Assembly: GCA_032716605.1 (NCBI GenBank)
Contig: CM064519.1
Span: forward strand, 14,137,468-14,201,467
Direction: 5' to 3'
Length of the DNA stretch: 64,000 nt
Source: Paralithodes platypus
Taxonomy: Eukaryota; Arthropoda; Malacostraca; Decapoda; Lithodidae
This document shows positions 10,700 to 21,595 of this stretch, piece after piece. The notes beneath the pieces were generated by a model that was given only the letters and a program-made list of their open reading frames with translations, was not told where the DNA came from and searched no databases. Numbering within the stretch: position 1 is the first letter of the stretch; every line of letters begins with the position of its first letter. A program made the position numbers and the translations under genes.

Positions 10700-10895
10700 T
10701 TGGTAAACATTGATGTGTGTGTGAGAGAGAGAGAGACTGTGTACGCTCGTCTCTCTGTATGTATGTGTGTCTGTATGTGAGCCTGTATGTCGCTGTATGT
10801 TTGTGTGGGTGCCTGTGTGTATGTGCGTGCGCGTGAGAGTGTGTGTGTTGGTGTTTGTGTATTCATGTGTATATCTGTGTATGTGTGTGTTAGGT
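10700..10895. repeat. Degenerate GT-rich microsatellite
   Basis: GTGTGT, GAGAGA and TGTATGTG blocks over about 190 bp. Confidence 0.85.
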
Positions 10896-10937
10896 CCAGT
10901 TGCCCATATAAGTTAAGCTTCTCTCAATGTTTAGCTT

Positions 10938-11066
10938 TCACTCGCCAGGAAAAACATTGACACCTGAATGACACAAAATATCTTAAAATCGCCAAACTAA
11001 TGGGGCTAAACATGAGGAAAAAGAGGTCCCAGATTACCCCCCCCCCCCCCCACCCTCCCCTTAAAT
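10938..11066 (-). mobile_element. TTAA-A half copy
   Basis: Minus-strand left half ending at a TTAA at 11062-11065, interrupted by a C homopolymer whose length differs between the two duplicated copies. Confidence 0.65.
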
Positions 11067-11249
11067 ACAACTACATATTTTCGCTGTTATGTCATGTCAC
11101 ATTATTAGCAACTTCTGCTGAATTTTTATCTCGTATTATAAGATAATTTGCCCCTCTATCAGACAAAAGAAAGCTTTAATATGTCGATTTTTATTTATAC
11201 GTGTATATTATGTTTTCTCGAAGACTTTAGACTTGATAGTGTTAAGACA

Positions 11250-11445
11250 GGTGTACAGTGGCCCACATAAGTTCTGGTCCTCTCCGCTATCTTATACACA
11301 GACAATTTAATATAATGCGCATGATTGAATTATGAGTGTATTTTCTTAGGCAGTGGTTTACTCATCTGATAATTAAAGGAAACCACACTCATAATTCATT
11401 CACACTCATTTTTCTCTCACACATAAGACCATAAAAATAAAATAG
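11250..11445 (+). repeat. Low-copy repeat with GTACAGT..CCCACATAAGTT motif
   Basis: TGTACAGTGGCCCACATAAG with TCCTCTCCG recurs at 15250-15300, 26375-26420 and 35980-36015. The inner part (GGTTTACTCATCTGATAATT AAAGG) reappears in inverted orientation at 36050-36120. This suggests a palindromic element that I cannot classify. Confidence 0.4.
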
Positions 11446-11505
11446 GAAAAGTGGGGATTGGGCCTGAGCATATAGATAGATAGATATAGATAGATAGATA
11501 GACAT
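11446..11505 (+). mobile_element. Orphan 3' tail of LINE RTy with (GATA)n
   Basis: GGGGATTGGGCCTGAGCATA is followed by (TAGA)n, identical to the 3' end of the LINE at 26432-27885 but on the plus strand. Confidence 0.7.
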
Positions 11506-11548
11506 AAGACCATGACGAGGAACAGAACTCATTTGAGCAACTGTACAT

Positions 11549-11745
11549 TAGGGAATTTTGATAGTTTATTCTGGCTATCATTAGACGATTTCATACAGCT
11601 TAAGAATGATCTGTGGGAATAATAAGGGTAAGGACCAGCTCAATTGACCCTCTGACTTTCACATACCCTTCCCAATCTGAATAAAATCGTCTAATAATGA
11701 CCGGAAAAGAGAAAAGAAATGCGTATTGGATCTGAAAAAGGTTAA
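11549..11745 (+). mobile_element. TTAA-C palindromic element
   Basis: The left arm TTCTGGCTATCATTAGACGA and right arm AATCGTCTAATAATGACCGG are inverted relative to one another, as are CAGCTTAAGAATGATC and CTTCCCAATCTGAAT. The element ends AAAAGGTTAA. Interior GGGAATAATAAGGGTAAGG. Confidence 0.75.
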
Positions 11746-11879
11746 CAGGTATACTCCCTTCCAACCGGTTCTCCAGACAAGGAGAGAGAGAGAGTGAGTC
11801 TGTCTGTCTGTCTTACTTCCTGGTTTATCTCCAAGGCCGAAACCGGGAATGTTATGTAATGTGTGCGTATGTTGGCCCT

Positions 11880-12241
11880 TTACGGAGGGTCACCGGCTTG
11901 TTTTGTTTATCTTTCTCTCCTTTTCTCTCTTTCCCTGGCTTGTATCCATTAGGCCCCATTCAGCCAACTGGTTTAAGACGTTTATCCCCATCCAGATGTC
12001 GATATCTTACTGGCGAGCGATAGCAAGCCAGCATTGTATGGAAAAATCCGGCGGAGGCATTTTTCTATCGAAAAATTTACAAATTTAGCTTGCTGTCAAA
12101 ACACAAATATATATATATATGGAAAATATTGACACCTGGATGGGGGTAAACGTCTTAAAACAGTAGGCTGAATGGGGCCGAATGGATATAAGCCAAAGAG
12201 AGAGGGAGAGAAAGATAACAGAAACGAGGTGGGCTCCCTTA
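11880..12241. mobile_element. TTAA-B foldback element
   Basis: Left arm GGAGGGTCACC...GGCTTGTATCCATTAGGCC, right arm GGCCGAATGGATATAAGCC...GGTGGGCTCCCTTA, each reading as the reverse complement of the other. The centre has TTTTTCTATCGAAAAA and a short (TA)n. The left TTAA is degraded to TTAC. Confidence 0.8.
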
Positions 12242-12322
12242 GCTCCTTCACTACCGGTGATGTTTTTATAGTTTAATTTCAGCCACATTTGGACGATTTT
12301 ATGAAGCTCAGGAAGGATATAA

Positions 12323-12802
12323 TCTATCTATCTATCTATTGCCTGACGCCGTGGCCACGAACGAACCGCCCCCATGCACCTGTCCCCAGTCAGTCGACGC
12401 CCCTCCCCCCAACCAGCACCGCCTTCGTTCATGTACTTCCTCACTCCATCCTTCCACCTCTCATTCGGTCTACCTCTCCCTCTCTGTCCCTCCACCTCGC
12501 TCTCGTACACCCTCTTAGTCATTCTCTCGCTTTCCATACGTTCCATATGGCCGAACCATCTCAAGTTGTTCCTTTTCACACTTTCCAGCACATCTACCTC
12601 CACACCACACCTCCTTCTTACTTCCTCATTAGTCTGTCTATCCCTCCATGTAACTCCGCACTCACTCCTTAAGTAATTCATTTCCACTGCTCTCACTCTT
12701 GGTCTGAGTCTCTCAACCAACGTCCATGCTTCGCTTCCGTAAGTCAGTGTCGGGATTACCACACTGTCATGCAAGGACTTCTTCACTTCCATACTGACCA
12801 CC
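12323..12802 (-). mobile_element. LINE RTx, 3' portion with (GATA)n tail
   Basis: A 5'-truncated non-LTR retrotransposon ends on the minus strand at GCCACGGCGTCAGGCAATAGATAGATAG. It retains only the C-terminal part of the RT protein. A second truncated copy of the same family is at 47352-47615 (+). Confidence 0.8.
12328..12801 (-). pseudogene. C-terminal fragment of LINE RTx ORF2
   Basis: The 157-residue frame carries motifs downstream of the RT catalytic core in many non-LTR retrotransposons: LTYGSEAW near residue 20, WFGHMERM near 83 and GRPNERWKDGV near 111. The catalytic RT motifs are absent, so it cannot be active. There is no real start codon, since the Met lies inside the protein. The same frame is open in the duplicate (23391-23858). 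Clade assignment is uncertain. Unlike the CR1 copies here it has a simple-repeat tail. Confidence 0.75.
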
Positions 12803-12953
12803 CTATAATATAATATGGTAGCTAAAAGGATTAATTAAGGTAGTCTGCAACCTTTTAATGTCTAGACGTTTTACCTAAGCTGAATAAAATCGTCTAATAG
12901 TTGCCAACATGTAATGGAAAAGACGTCTGCAGTAATGAACGGGTTAACCCATT

Positions 12954-13169
12954 ATGTAGCGGCGACGTATTTTTCATTTGATTTCAGCTACATTTAGACG
13001 ATTTCATTAAGCTTAGGAAAGATATATTATGGTAGCTGCAAGGATGAATAATATATATATATAGTCTGTAGCTTTGTTATGGGTAGACGTCCTTCCTAAG
13101 CTGAATAAAATCGTCTAATAGTAGCCAGAATAAAGTTAAAAGGACGGCACCGGTACCAGAAGGGGTTAA
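12954..13169 (+). mobile_element. TTAA-C element, intact palindrome (216 bp)
   Basis: It starts TTAACCCATTATG and ends AGAAGGGGTTAA. Arms: CAGCTACATTTAGACGATTT and AAAATCGTCTAATAGTAGCC. It shares its left TTAA with the right end of the element before it, and its right TTAA with the element after it. Confidence 0.85.
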
Positions 13170-13588
13170 GGATTATGACGCAGTTTGGCAGTCTATTTTG
13201 GCTATCATTAGACGATTTTATACCGCTTGGGAAGGATCTGTGTGGATTTGACCCCTTCTGTACCGGCGATGTATTATAAACTTTATTCTGGCTACGTTTA
13301 TACCTTTTTATTCAGCTTAAAACAGACCATTTATTAGGCCTCGAACCATATCACTTTACCGGGTACCGTACCTTTATACTACCACAGATCCTTCTTAAAC
13401 AGCACATAATCGTCTAAATATAGCTAGAATAACATTGAAATATACGCCGTCGGTACAGAAGGAATTAAAAGGGTTAAGTCTGTCTCAATGAACCCTCCGA
13501 CTCCACAAACGCCCTTCCTAATCCTAATAAAATCGTCTAACGGTTGCCAGAATATACTAGCCAAACGCGTCATGATCTTCGAAGGCGT
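13166..13588 (+). mobile_element. TTAA-C element with a second TTAA-C nested inside
   Basis: The outer element runs 13166-13249 and resumes at 13478-13588 (CAATGAACCCTCCGAC, AAAATCGTCTAACGG). The inner element at 13250-13477 has its own arms (TTCTGGCTACGTTTA, AATCGTCTAAATATAGC) and ends in GGGTTAA. The insertion point corresponds to the internal GATTTGA/TTAA of the outer copy. Confidence 0.7.
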
Positions 13589-13698
13589 TATAAGGGGAGA
13601 TGGGTCGTTTTCCTGGACCACTTCCTCCCTCGTGTTTAGCCCCTTTAGTTTCATAGTTTAAGACGTTCGGCCCATTAGTTTGGCGATTTTAACACCTT

Positions 13699-13728
<30 letters not shown>
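13588..13728 (+). mobile_element. TTAA-A left half running into a (TAA)n microsatellite
   Basis: AAGGGGAGATGGGTCGTTTT...GATTTTAACACC, then (TAA)n at about 13698-13728. The rest of the element is missing. Confidence 0.7.
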
Positions 13729-13729
<1 letters not shown>

Positions 13730-13814
13730 GTAAGGCGGGCCCAGGCAGCTTGTCTTAAATATAAAGGTCAGCGTATGGTTGATTCTTGACACAAACCTTT
13801 ATAGGTCACTGTCA

Positions 13815-13965
13815 GGCAAGATTTACACACGCACACACACACTCACACACATACACAATTATACAATTAGGTAAATACACAGACGCACATACACACTCAT
13901 ACACAGACGCACACACACATAAACACTACGACACACACACACACACACTCACACATACACACAAA
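13815..13965. repeat. CA-rich microsatellite
   Basis: Interrupted ACACAC blocks. The block structure differs in the duplicate (24880-25027). Confidence 0.9.
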
Positions 13966-14061
13966 CTTGACTTTAATGACCTTTACTTCCCGCTGGATGG
14001 ACGGAAGCCAACATGGTTGCTACAGTACAACTCAGTGTTACAGGAATTCTATTATATATTG

Positions 14062-14065
<4 letters not shown>

Positions 14066-14131
<66 letters not shown>

Positions 14132-14159
14132 GAGGAGAGAGAAGAGAGAGAGAGAAGAG

Positions 14160-14208
<49 letters not shown>

Positions 14209-14227
14209 AGAGAGAGAGATAGAGAGA

Positions 14228-14263
<36 letters not shown>

Positions 14264-14430
14264 CATAGATACACTGGCCACACAGATCTTACGATCTACT
14301 AGGTGACCAGGACTTAATCCTAATAGAGATAGCACCCCTAATAGAAAGTGGAAGGTAAGGATAGGAAAGATGAAAGGAAGATGAAGGAGAGAGAGAGAGA
14401 GGAGAGAGAGGGAGAGAGAGAGAGAGAGCA
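14066..14430. repeat. (GA)n tracts
   Basis: A long GA tract at about 14066-14260 and a shorter one at 14384-14428. In the duplicate the first is 25131-25345 and the second about 25474-25516, so both are longer. Confidence 0.95.
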
Positions 14431-14482
14431 TCTCTCTCTCCCTGTAGCCTATAGTATATATATATCAAATATACCTCACAAA

Positions 14483-14735
14483 TACACTAAATGTTTGGTA
14501 AGCTTAGGATAGGGCGTACCACTACCAACATACAGCATAACTCATCTATAAAACCTTAACCTAACCAAACAACCTAACCTAACCTAACCTAGTATTCATG
14601 TAGTACTAGGTTAGGTTAGGTTAGGTTAGGTTAGGTTAGGTTAGGTTTAATGTTATAGATGATTTATGCTGTATGTCGGTAGTGGGTACGCTCACTATCC
14701 TAATCTTACCAATGTTTTTTATATACTATATATCG
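14483..14735. repeat. Palindrome with (CCTAA)n/(TTAGG)n inner arms
   Basis: The left arm (AAATGTTTGGTAAGCTTAGG, then CATACAGCATAACTCATC, then CCTAACC repeats) is the reverse complement of the right arm (GGTTAGG repeats, then GATGATTTATGCTGTATG, then CTAATCTTACCAATG). The arms are ~110-120 bp with a short centre near 14602-14612. The duplicate is at 25575-25830. The pentamer matches the arthropod telomere repeat, but its hairpin context suggests a foldback element. Confidence 0.85.
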
Positions 14736-14736
14736 T

Positions 14737-14792
14737 CTAATGGTAACCAAATATGATGAGAACACGTGATGGTGGTGAAGGGGTTAGAGTTA
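14737..14792 (+). mobile_element. TTAA-C right-half remnant
   Basis: TATCGTCTAATGGTAACC...GGTGAAGGGGTTAG matches the right arm of the family. Confidence 0.55.
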
Positions 14793-14811
14793 CAGTGTGA
14801 GATACGGAAAC

Positions 14812-15130
14812 CATCCCTCTATGGTAACGACAATGGGGGCAACATAATAAACCAGCCCTCTATGGTAACGACAATGGGGCAACAATAATAAACCCGCCCT
14901 CTATGGTAACGACAATGGGGGCAACAATAATAAACCACTCTATGGTAACGACAATGGGGCAACAATAAACCAGCCCTCATGGTAACGACAATGGGGGCAA
15001 CAATAATAAACCAGCCTCTATGGTAACGACAATGGGGGCAACAATAAATAAACCAGCCCTCTATGGTAACGACAATGGGGGCAACAATAATAACCAGCTC
15101 TATGTAAACATGGGGGCAACAATAATAATC
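14812..15130. repeat. Minisatellite, 42-bp unit (degraded reading)
   Basis: The unit ACCAGCCCTCTATGGTAACG...GGGGGCAACAATAATAA is present about eight times with many single-base losses. The same array at 25908-26247 is clean, with an exact 42-bp period. The difference points to unpolished sequence near the end of contig A. Confidence 0.9.
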
Positions 15131-15299
15131 AAGGTAAAGTTCTTGTTTTCTTCCGGCTGCCAAACAACTCAACCGCTCAAGCAATACATATTGTTCTTGG
15201 AGTAACGAGGGCAAACAAGTATTTTCTTACTCATACTTCTTCTAGGTTCATATGTACATTTGCCCACATGTTTGGTTCCTCTCCGTGATGTTGTCATAG

Positions 15300-16776
15300 C
15301 AATATAGTCTATCTATCTATCTATCTATATGCTCAGGCCCAATCCCCATTTTGGGGGTAGCCGACTCAAGCCAGAGCAAGAACAGGGAAAACACAAAAAC
15401 AACATAAAACAAAAAAACACAGATAAAAAAAACACACACTCACACACATCCAGGTCACCCAGGAGAAGACCCCGAGACCAGGGTTACCAAGGTCGCTCCA
15501 GCACTCCCCCGGCCCCTGACCTCCCGGAGAGGTTCCGATCTCGGCAGGCAGACATGCAGCGGAGCCAAAGCCACAAGCCAATCCACCACACTTCCAGGCA
15601 CACCCTTCATATTAATCGTCTCTCCCGGGGCCAGGCGCCTGATGGACTATTATCTAGTCCAACTTGCGCCCGACCCCTTACTCCAGATGACCACGTGTTC
15701 ACTCAACTATTCACAAGCATTCTTCATTCACTCCTGTCCACCACCACTTCCCCTGCCTGATCTATAGTCATTCCTCTATCATCCAAAGCCTTTCTTACAC
15801 AGTCTCTCCATCTCAATGGGGTCTTCCTGCCCTTCTATCTCCCCTTGTACCTGACTCGCATATTCTCTTTGTAAGCCTTTCATCTCCCATTCGTTCAACA
15901 TGACCATACCAGCTCAGCACCCTTCTGTCCACTCTGGCTGACAAATGTTCCTGCTGCCCCCACTATCCTACGTATCTCTTCATTCCTCAATCCGTCTCTA
16001 CGAGTAACTCCACACATACTACTCAAGCAGCTCATCTCCATCACATCCAGCCCTCTTTTCTCCTTTTTCTTCAGAGCCCATGTCTCAGCCCCATACATCA
16101 CTGTTGGCACAACAATTCCTTGATACAGTGCACTTTTTACTTTTACTCCGAGATTTCTCGTCTTCCACATACTTCCCATTGCTCCGAAAACCTTCCTTCC
16201 TTCACACCCTCTCTGTTTTACCTCCACTTCCATACCTCCACTCCTGCTTATCGTGCCGCCTAGATATTTAAAACACACTACTTGTTCCAATATTTTCCCC
16301 AACCAGCCTCACATCTAGATTCACCCTATGCTCTCCCCTATTACACACCATTACTTTACTTTTATTGACGTTCACCTTCAGTTTCCCTCCTTCCACAAAC
16401 CACTCCAAATTCTTTTACTACCTGCTTCAGTTTCTCATCAGAATCTGCCATCAATGCTGTGTCATCAGCGAACAGCAACTGATTCAACTCCCAATCTCTA
16501 CCATTCTTTCCTACTAAACTCAATCCTCTTCCCATAGTTCTCCTTTTCACCTCCCTCACCACACCATCCATAAACATATTACACAGCCTTGGTGGACATT
16601 ACACAACCCTGTCGCAAACCTACCTTTACCTCAACCATTCACTCAACTCACCATTTCCTACTCTCACACATGCTCTGCTCCCTTCATAAAAACTCTTAAC
16701 TGCTTCTAACAAATTTCCTCCTATTTCAATATAGTGCGTATGATGAATTACAAGTGTATTACTTTTGCTTTTCAGG
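15300..16776 (-). mobile_element. LINE RTy, contig-end copy with broken frames
   Basis: It is collinear with 26432-27885. The 3' (GATA)n tail is at 15307-15328 and the RT region at about 15895-16700. The RT frame is cut into pieces here (15895-16302, 16362-16577) but continuous in the other copy. It stops at the assembly gap. Confidence 0.85.
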
Positions 16777-16876
16777 NNNNNNNNNNNNNNNNNNNNNNNN
16801 NNNNNNNNNNNNNNNNNNNNNNNNNNNNNNNNNNNNNNNNNNNNNNNNNNNNNNNNNNNNNNNNNNNNNNNNNNNN
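16777..16876. other. Assembly gap, 100 N
   Basis: Exactly 100 undetermined bases, a conventional placeholder for a gap of unknown length. The sequences on its two sides are the end and the start of the same ~11-kb segment. Confidence 0.99.
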
Positions 16877-17431
16877 TCCAACTTACTTCCTCTCGGTCAT
16901 AGGCCTGAGAGCCTTAAACATTTCACCCGCTTTAGCAATGAACGTGAAGCCCGTGAGGTCTTGTTCCAGTCTATGAGTTTGAGACATGTGAAGCACGTAA
17001 GAGCACACCTGAGCACCTGCCATCTTGCCTTTCACATGATGCACGGGTGCTCACCGTCATAGCCCGAAACGACCCCATCTCTGAAGCGCACCTCATCCCC
17101 CGTGCTTCACTGTCTCACCCCCTACCACTCGGGACTCTCACACTTACACACACCAACGTCCACCTTTGAGCAGATACACTCACCAGGCATTGCAACCCCT
17201 ATAGCAATATTTTGAATATGGGAATAGTCATACAGTGCTATTTTAATCATGGAACAATGAGGGTATTTTAGTGACGGGTTCGGTGGGCTTGTGGTAATGC
17301 ACTGGATACTAGGTACAAGCACAAATTCCCATCCCAATAATCTCTTCCCCATTGATACATCGGGATTTGAACCCGGACCTTTTTTTGTGGATTACCAGGC
17401 CAGTGGCAAGACCACTCCACCACACCTCCCC
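16877..17431 (-). mobile_element. SINE-2 (duplicate of 5924-6450)
   Basis: Same element as 5889-6450, lacking the poly(T) because the contig begins inside it. Numerous one-base insertions compared with the first copy suggest raw-read error. Confidence 0.85.
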
Positions 17432-17768
17432 TCAATTCCACTACCCCATTAAAAGGCCTGCAGACTATCTCGATTTACATCCTTTTAGCTACCATATGTC
17501 TTCGTAAGCTTCATATAAGCGTATAAATTGTATCTGCAATTAAATAATCATGGTAACTCTGAACAATATCAGTTCAGGGCCGTTTTTTATTTATGTTTAT
17601 TTATTTTTTGCTTTTCGTGTATATCTGGCTAACACCAAACACATTTATTACAGCTCAGGAAATGCCTCTTCGGCGCCAGCCATGTGGTTAGGGTTCCAGA
17701 CAACTACCAGAAATTCTAGGTTGGCTATTCTTTTAGATTGCAATGGCGGTAGCATCAAAGGAGAATTG

Positions 17769-18172
17769 TTAATGGGAGATGGTTGTTGGTTTTGAGTGGT
17801 CCCCCCTCTCCTCCATGTTGTATACCCATTAGTTTTTAAAGATTTCAAGACGTGCGGAGCGGGCCCTTAGTTGTTGGCGGCTTTAAGACCTTTCCCACCC
17901 ATTTCTTTATCAATACTAAGACCTTTCGTGTCCATTTAGGTGTCGATTTTTACGCTGGCACTCCATAGCGAGCCTGTATTTTAAGAGGAAACCGGCCTCT
18001 TTCTGCTGGGAGCCTTTTGTCTATCGAAAAAATGAACAAATTTATCTTGAAGAAGGGCCTTGGGGTTTTTGGTTTTTTAAAGCCTTGATATAGATTTAGG
18101 GAGGGCAACAACTAAAAATATTAAAAATATAACATAAAGTGAGCCAATAAATACGGCCATCCCACCGCTTAA
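17769..18172 (+). mobile_element. TTAA-A element (duplicate of 6765-7139)
   Basis: TTAA at both ends. It is 404 bp versus 375 bp in the first copy, and the excess is scattered single-base insertions. Confidence 0.85.
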
Positions 18173-18287
18173 TGGAAGTTTCCCCGTGTTGACCATATAC
18201 GAACCCTTCCCTGAACTGGCCAAGACCGGCGTCACACCAGCAGTTGGATCCGATACCTTGTAGCCGAGTCTGGTATTCTTAAAACCG

Positions 18288-18911
18288 TATCACCACGAGC
18301 ATTTTTTCCCTCACCATTTATCCTCAACACTGGTCTGGCAGCTTAGAGTTCAACATTTATAATATTTCGGTTACCCAAGTTCATCTATCATCAGTCTAGT
18401 TTCCGATACCAGTGCACAATATTCCAGAAATGTTGCCAGAACAATTTTGATCATCGAATGTTGCTAAAAAAGCTCTCGTGTGATACCGGCTTAAACAGTG
18501 ATTCAAAATGTTAGTTAGATGTGGGTAGAGCATTCATTGGCGCCTCTAGGATTCAGAACGTTAGTTGGACGTGGGGTAGAACATTCAGTGGCGTCTCTAG
18601 GATTCAGAACGTTAGTTGGTCGTGGGTAGAGCATTCAGTGGCGTCTCTAGGATTCAGAACGTTAGTTGGACGTGGGGTAGAACATTCAGTGGCGTCTCTA
18701 GGATTCAGAAAGTTAGTTGGTCGTGGGTAGAGCATTCAGTGGCGTCTCTAGGATTCAGAACGTTAGTTGGTCGTGGGTAGCATTCAGTGGCGTCTCTAGG
18801 ATTCAGAACGTTAGTTGGTCGTGAGTAGAGCATTCAGTGGCGTCTCTAGGATTCAGAACGTTAGTTGGTCGTGGGTAGAGCAATCATTGGCGTCTTTAGG
18901 GTTCAGCACAT
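18288..18911 (+). repeat. MITE-D (18288-18493) and 50-51-bp minisatellite (18501-18911)
   Basis: Duplicates of 7247-7461 and 7470-7878. One minisatellite unit lacks two bases (GTGGGTAGCATTC instead of GTGGGTAGAGCATTC). Confidence 0.85.
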
Positions 18912-20004
18912 TTAATTTGGGAGCCACACAACATTTTATATTTTTTATTATAAATGTTATTTTGAAAGCCAGCACCTACTTCATACAGGCGCCAATATAT
19001 GGGTAATTATGTATATATATAATACAGTACATAGTAATATTAATTTGGGCGCAATACAATAATGACAAAAAACAGTCCACTTGAAAGGTTAAATTTTTTT
19101 TTTTTAATCTGGACCCCTTTCTCCCTCATGCGTAGCCCAATTAGTTTTGAGATTGTAAGACATTCACCCCATCAGTTTGGCGATTGTAAGACCTTTCGCC
19201 CCATTTATTTCTCAATTCTAAGATCCAGAAAAAGCACACCCTTAACCCCTTCAACCATGGAACCCATTCATTCATTTATTCTGGCTACCATTAGACAGTT
19301 CTACTATTATTAGGAAGGCTCGATGGGAATCAAGGGGATGACTGATACATTTTAACCATGTGATTGTTAGAGGTCCTTTCAAAGCTAAATAAAATGAATG
19401 GGTGAAGTTGTTTAATATCCTTATATAATTACTGACCAAATTTATCTCGAAGGGAGGTCTTGGGGTTATTTCTTAAGCTTGATAGAGGTCTAGAGAGGAA
19501 ACTAAAAACTAAAAAAAAAAAAAATTAATGAATAAACACAAAGAAAATCCTCCTTTAGTACTAGATGGTCCGATATTGTACATTTTTCGATAGAAAAATA
19601 TCCCGGTTTCACCTTAATAGCAAGGAAAATCGATACGTGAATGGGGCGAATCGGCTTAAGAACGCCGAACTAGTGAGACGAAAGCCCACCTTTGGTTAGA
19701 TACTGTTAATAGACAAACAGATACACAAACATAGGTACGCCACTTATTGCCCAACCCACGCCCCAATAACATGCTGCGTAGGTTATAAGCAGGCACATTA
19801 TAATACCCCCACTGTAAGACATCAAGGATATATATACAGGATAAACACAAGGTATATATTTATCATGGAGTATATTGATAGTAATTTACCTTTCCATAGA
19901 TAACACGGGTTTATTGATACGAATATACCTTTGTGGTCAGGACTTAATTCTAGTAGAGATAGCAGAAACCCCCCAAAAGGAAAGTGGAAGACAAGGAGAG
20001 CGCA

Positions 20005-20059
<55 letters not shown>

Positions 20060-20243
20060 GAAATATGGAAATAGGGCAACATAAGTTATGATATGTTAGT
20101 CCAAAAATACTGGGAACTGGGAATATCCATTACGATACTTGTCTAAGTAAAATGGATTGATTATAAAGTAACTAAGACAGGACAACACGAGCGCTGCTCA
20201 ATTCCTGTAAACTACAAATAGTTAATACAAAAAGGTAAACACA

Positions 20244-20289
<46 letters not shown>

Positions 20290-20451
20290 AAGGTCACAAT
20301 GAATGGGTTCCCAGCATGCTAACCATTGATATGTATAAATTACAAATCATGCTGAGCAAGGTTCTATATTTATAAAACTTTTCACTACGATGACGTTTTC
20401 TATTGTGTATTTCTGGTTATCATTAACAGGTACAGTACAATATTGAGCATA

Positions 20452-20665
20452 AAGCCGGTATCACACGAGCGCCTTTTCCCTCAACATTTATCCTTAACAC
20501 TGGTCTGGCAGCTTATGAGATCAACTTGTAGCATAATATCGGTCACCTAAATTCATCTATTCTCCGTCTAGTTTCCCATACCAGTGCAAAATATTCCAGG
20601 AATGTTGCCAGAAAAATGTTGATCATCGAATGTTGACTATAAAAGCTCTCGTGTGATACCGGCTT
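20452..20665 (+). mobile_element. MITE-D (duplicate of 9411-9622)
   Basis: Same termini. Several internal substitutions and indels relative to the first copy (GCGCCTTTTCCC versus GCGCTTTTTCCC) lie well away from the contig ends. Confidence 0.8.
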
Positions 20666-20790
20666 CAATGGAGACTCACCCATTTGAACCTGTATCGAAC
20701 GCAACTGAGACAATGTAAATACTGTTTATGTATTCACTATAGCCCAGATGCTTTAAAACTTGGCTATAGAAGTTCAAAGATTCGAATTGG

Positions 20791-21595
20791 GTGACCTGTG
20801 CCGATCTATGGTAGCATGCTCGTCTCGCAATCAACGGTCCTGGGTTCGATTCCCGGGCAGGGTGAGACAGATGGGTTAGTTTCCTTACACCCAATGGCTC
20901 TGTTCACCTAGCAGTAATTAAATAGGAACCTGGAGTTAGTGTCTGTGTGTGTTATTTATTTGTTTAACTTGATAGAGGTCTAGAGAGCAAACTAAAAAAA
21001 GAAAAGAAAAAAAATCTATATGAAATAATATTATGTAATAAATGAAATCCCTTACGAACCAATAACTGGCCCAGGACATCCCGCAACCAAAGTGTAGGCT
21101 ATACATTCCGTAGTAAACCTTCTTCCCCGCCAACCATGTGTGTCGCCAAGGTCACCGTAACTCTACCCCCTGGCATACTAAGGCACCTTATCCTCGCCTT
21201 ATATCGCTACACCACCACCACCACCACCACCACCACCGGAGAGTTATACCACAATTACAGTACAAATATTTCGCGGTGTATTTAAGAGGGGGGTTGGTTA
21301 CCTTTTTGGTCGATTTTGTCATGTAAAAATTATTTTTCTATTTTCCTTCCTAGAACTCCATCAACCTTAAAAAAAAAAACATCCACCATATCCCCCTTGT
21401 AGGTTAATTTGTAAATTATTCTGTAAAAAAAAGTGTCCCGGCCGAAGGCCGGTTCTTCCAAAATTATATTGACAAAGAAATGGGGGGAATTGTGTTAAAA
21501 TCAATAAACTAATGGGGCAAACATCTTAAAATCTTAAAAATAATCGGGCTAAACATGAGGGAGAAGAGGGACTAGAAAACCCTACCTCCCCTTAA
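20791..21595. mobile_element. SINE-1-like copy (20791-20950) and TTAA-A (21282-21595)
   Basis: Duplicates of 9748-9910 and 10238-10547. The (CAC)n tract at 21210-21236 is longer than in the first copy. Confidence 0.7.

Larger units (their letters stand above)
12242..12957 (+). mobile_element. TTAA-C element split by LINE RTx
   Basis: The left half is 12242-12322 (CACTACCGGTGATG, GGACGATTTTATGAAGC). The right half is 12803-12957 (AGCTGAATAAAATCGTC, ending GGGTTAA). The sequence TATAAT flanks the LINE on both sides and is a likely target-site duplication. The uninterrupted neighbour at 12954-13169 shows what the undisturbed element looks like. Confidence 0.75.
5924..16776. repeat. First copy of ~11-kb duplicated segment (end of contig A)
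   Basis: Every element from 5924 to 16776 recurs in the same order and orientation at 16877-27903. The offset between copies is 10953 at the start, 11033 at 7488, 11053 at 13424 and 11127 at the end. The copies are therefore collinear and differ by small indels, microsatellite length and some substitutions. The segment stops exactly at the N run. Confidence 0.95.

Noticed and set aside
14568..14645. Chromosome end or telomere fusion
   Set aside because: The order CCTAA then TTAGG is opposite to a fusion, the block is short, and it lies within a larger unique palindrome.
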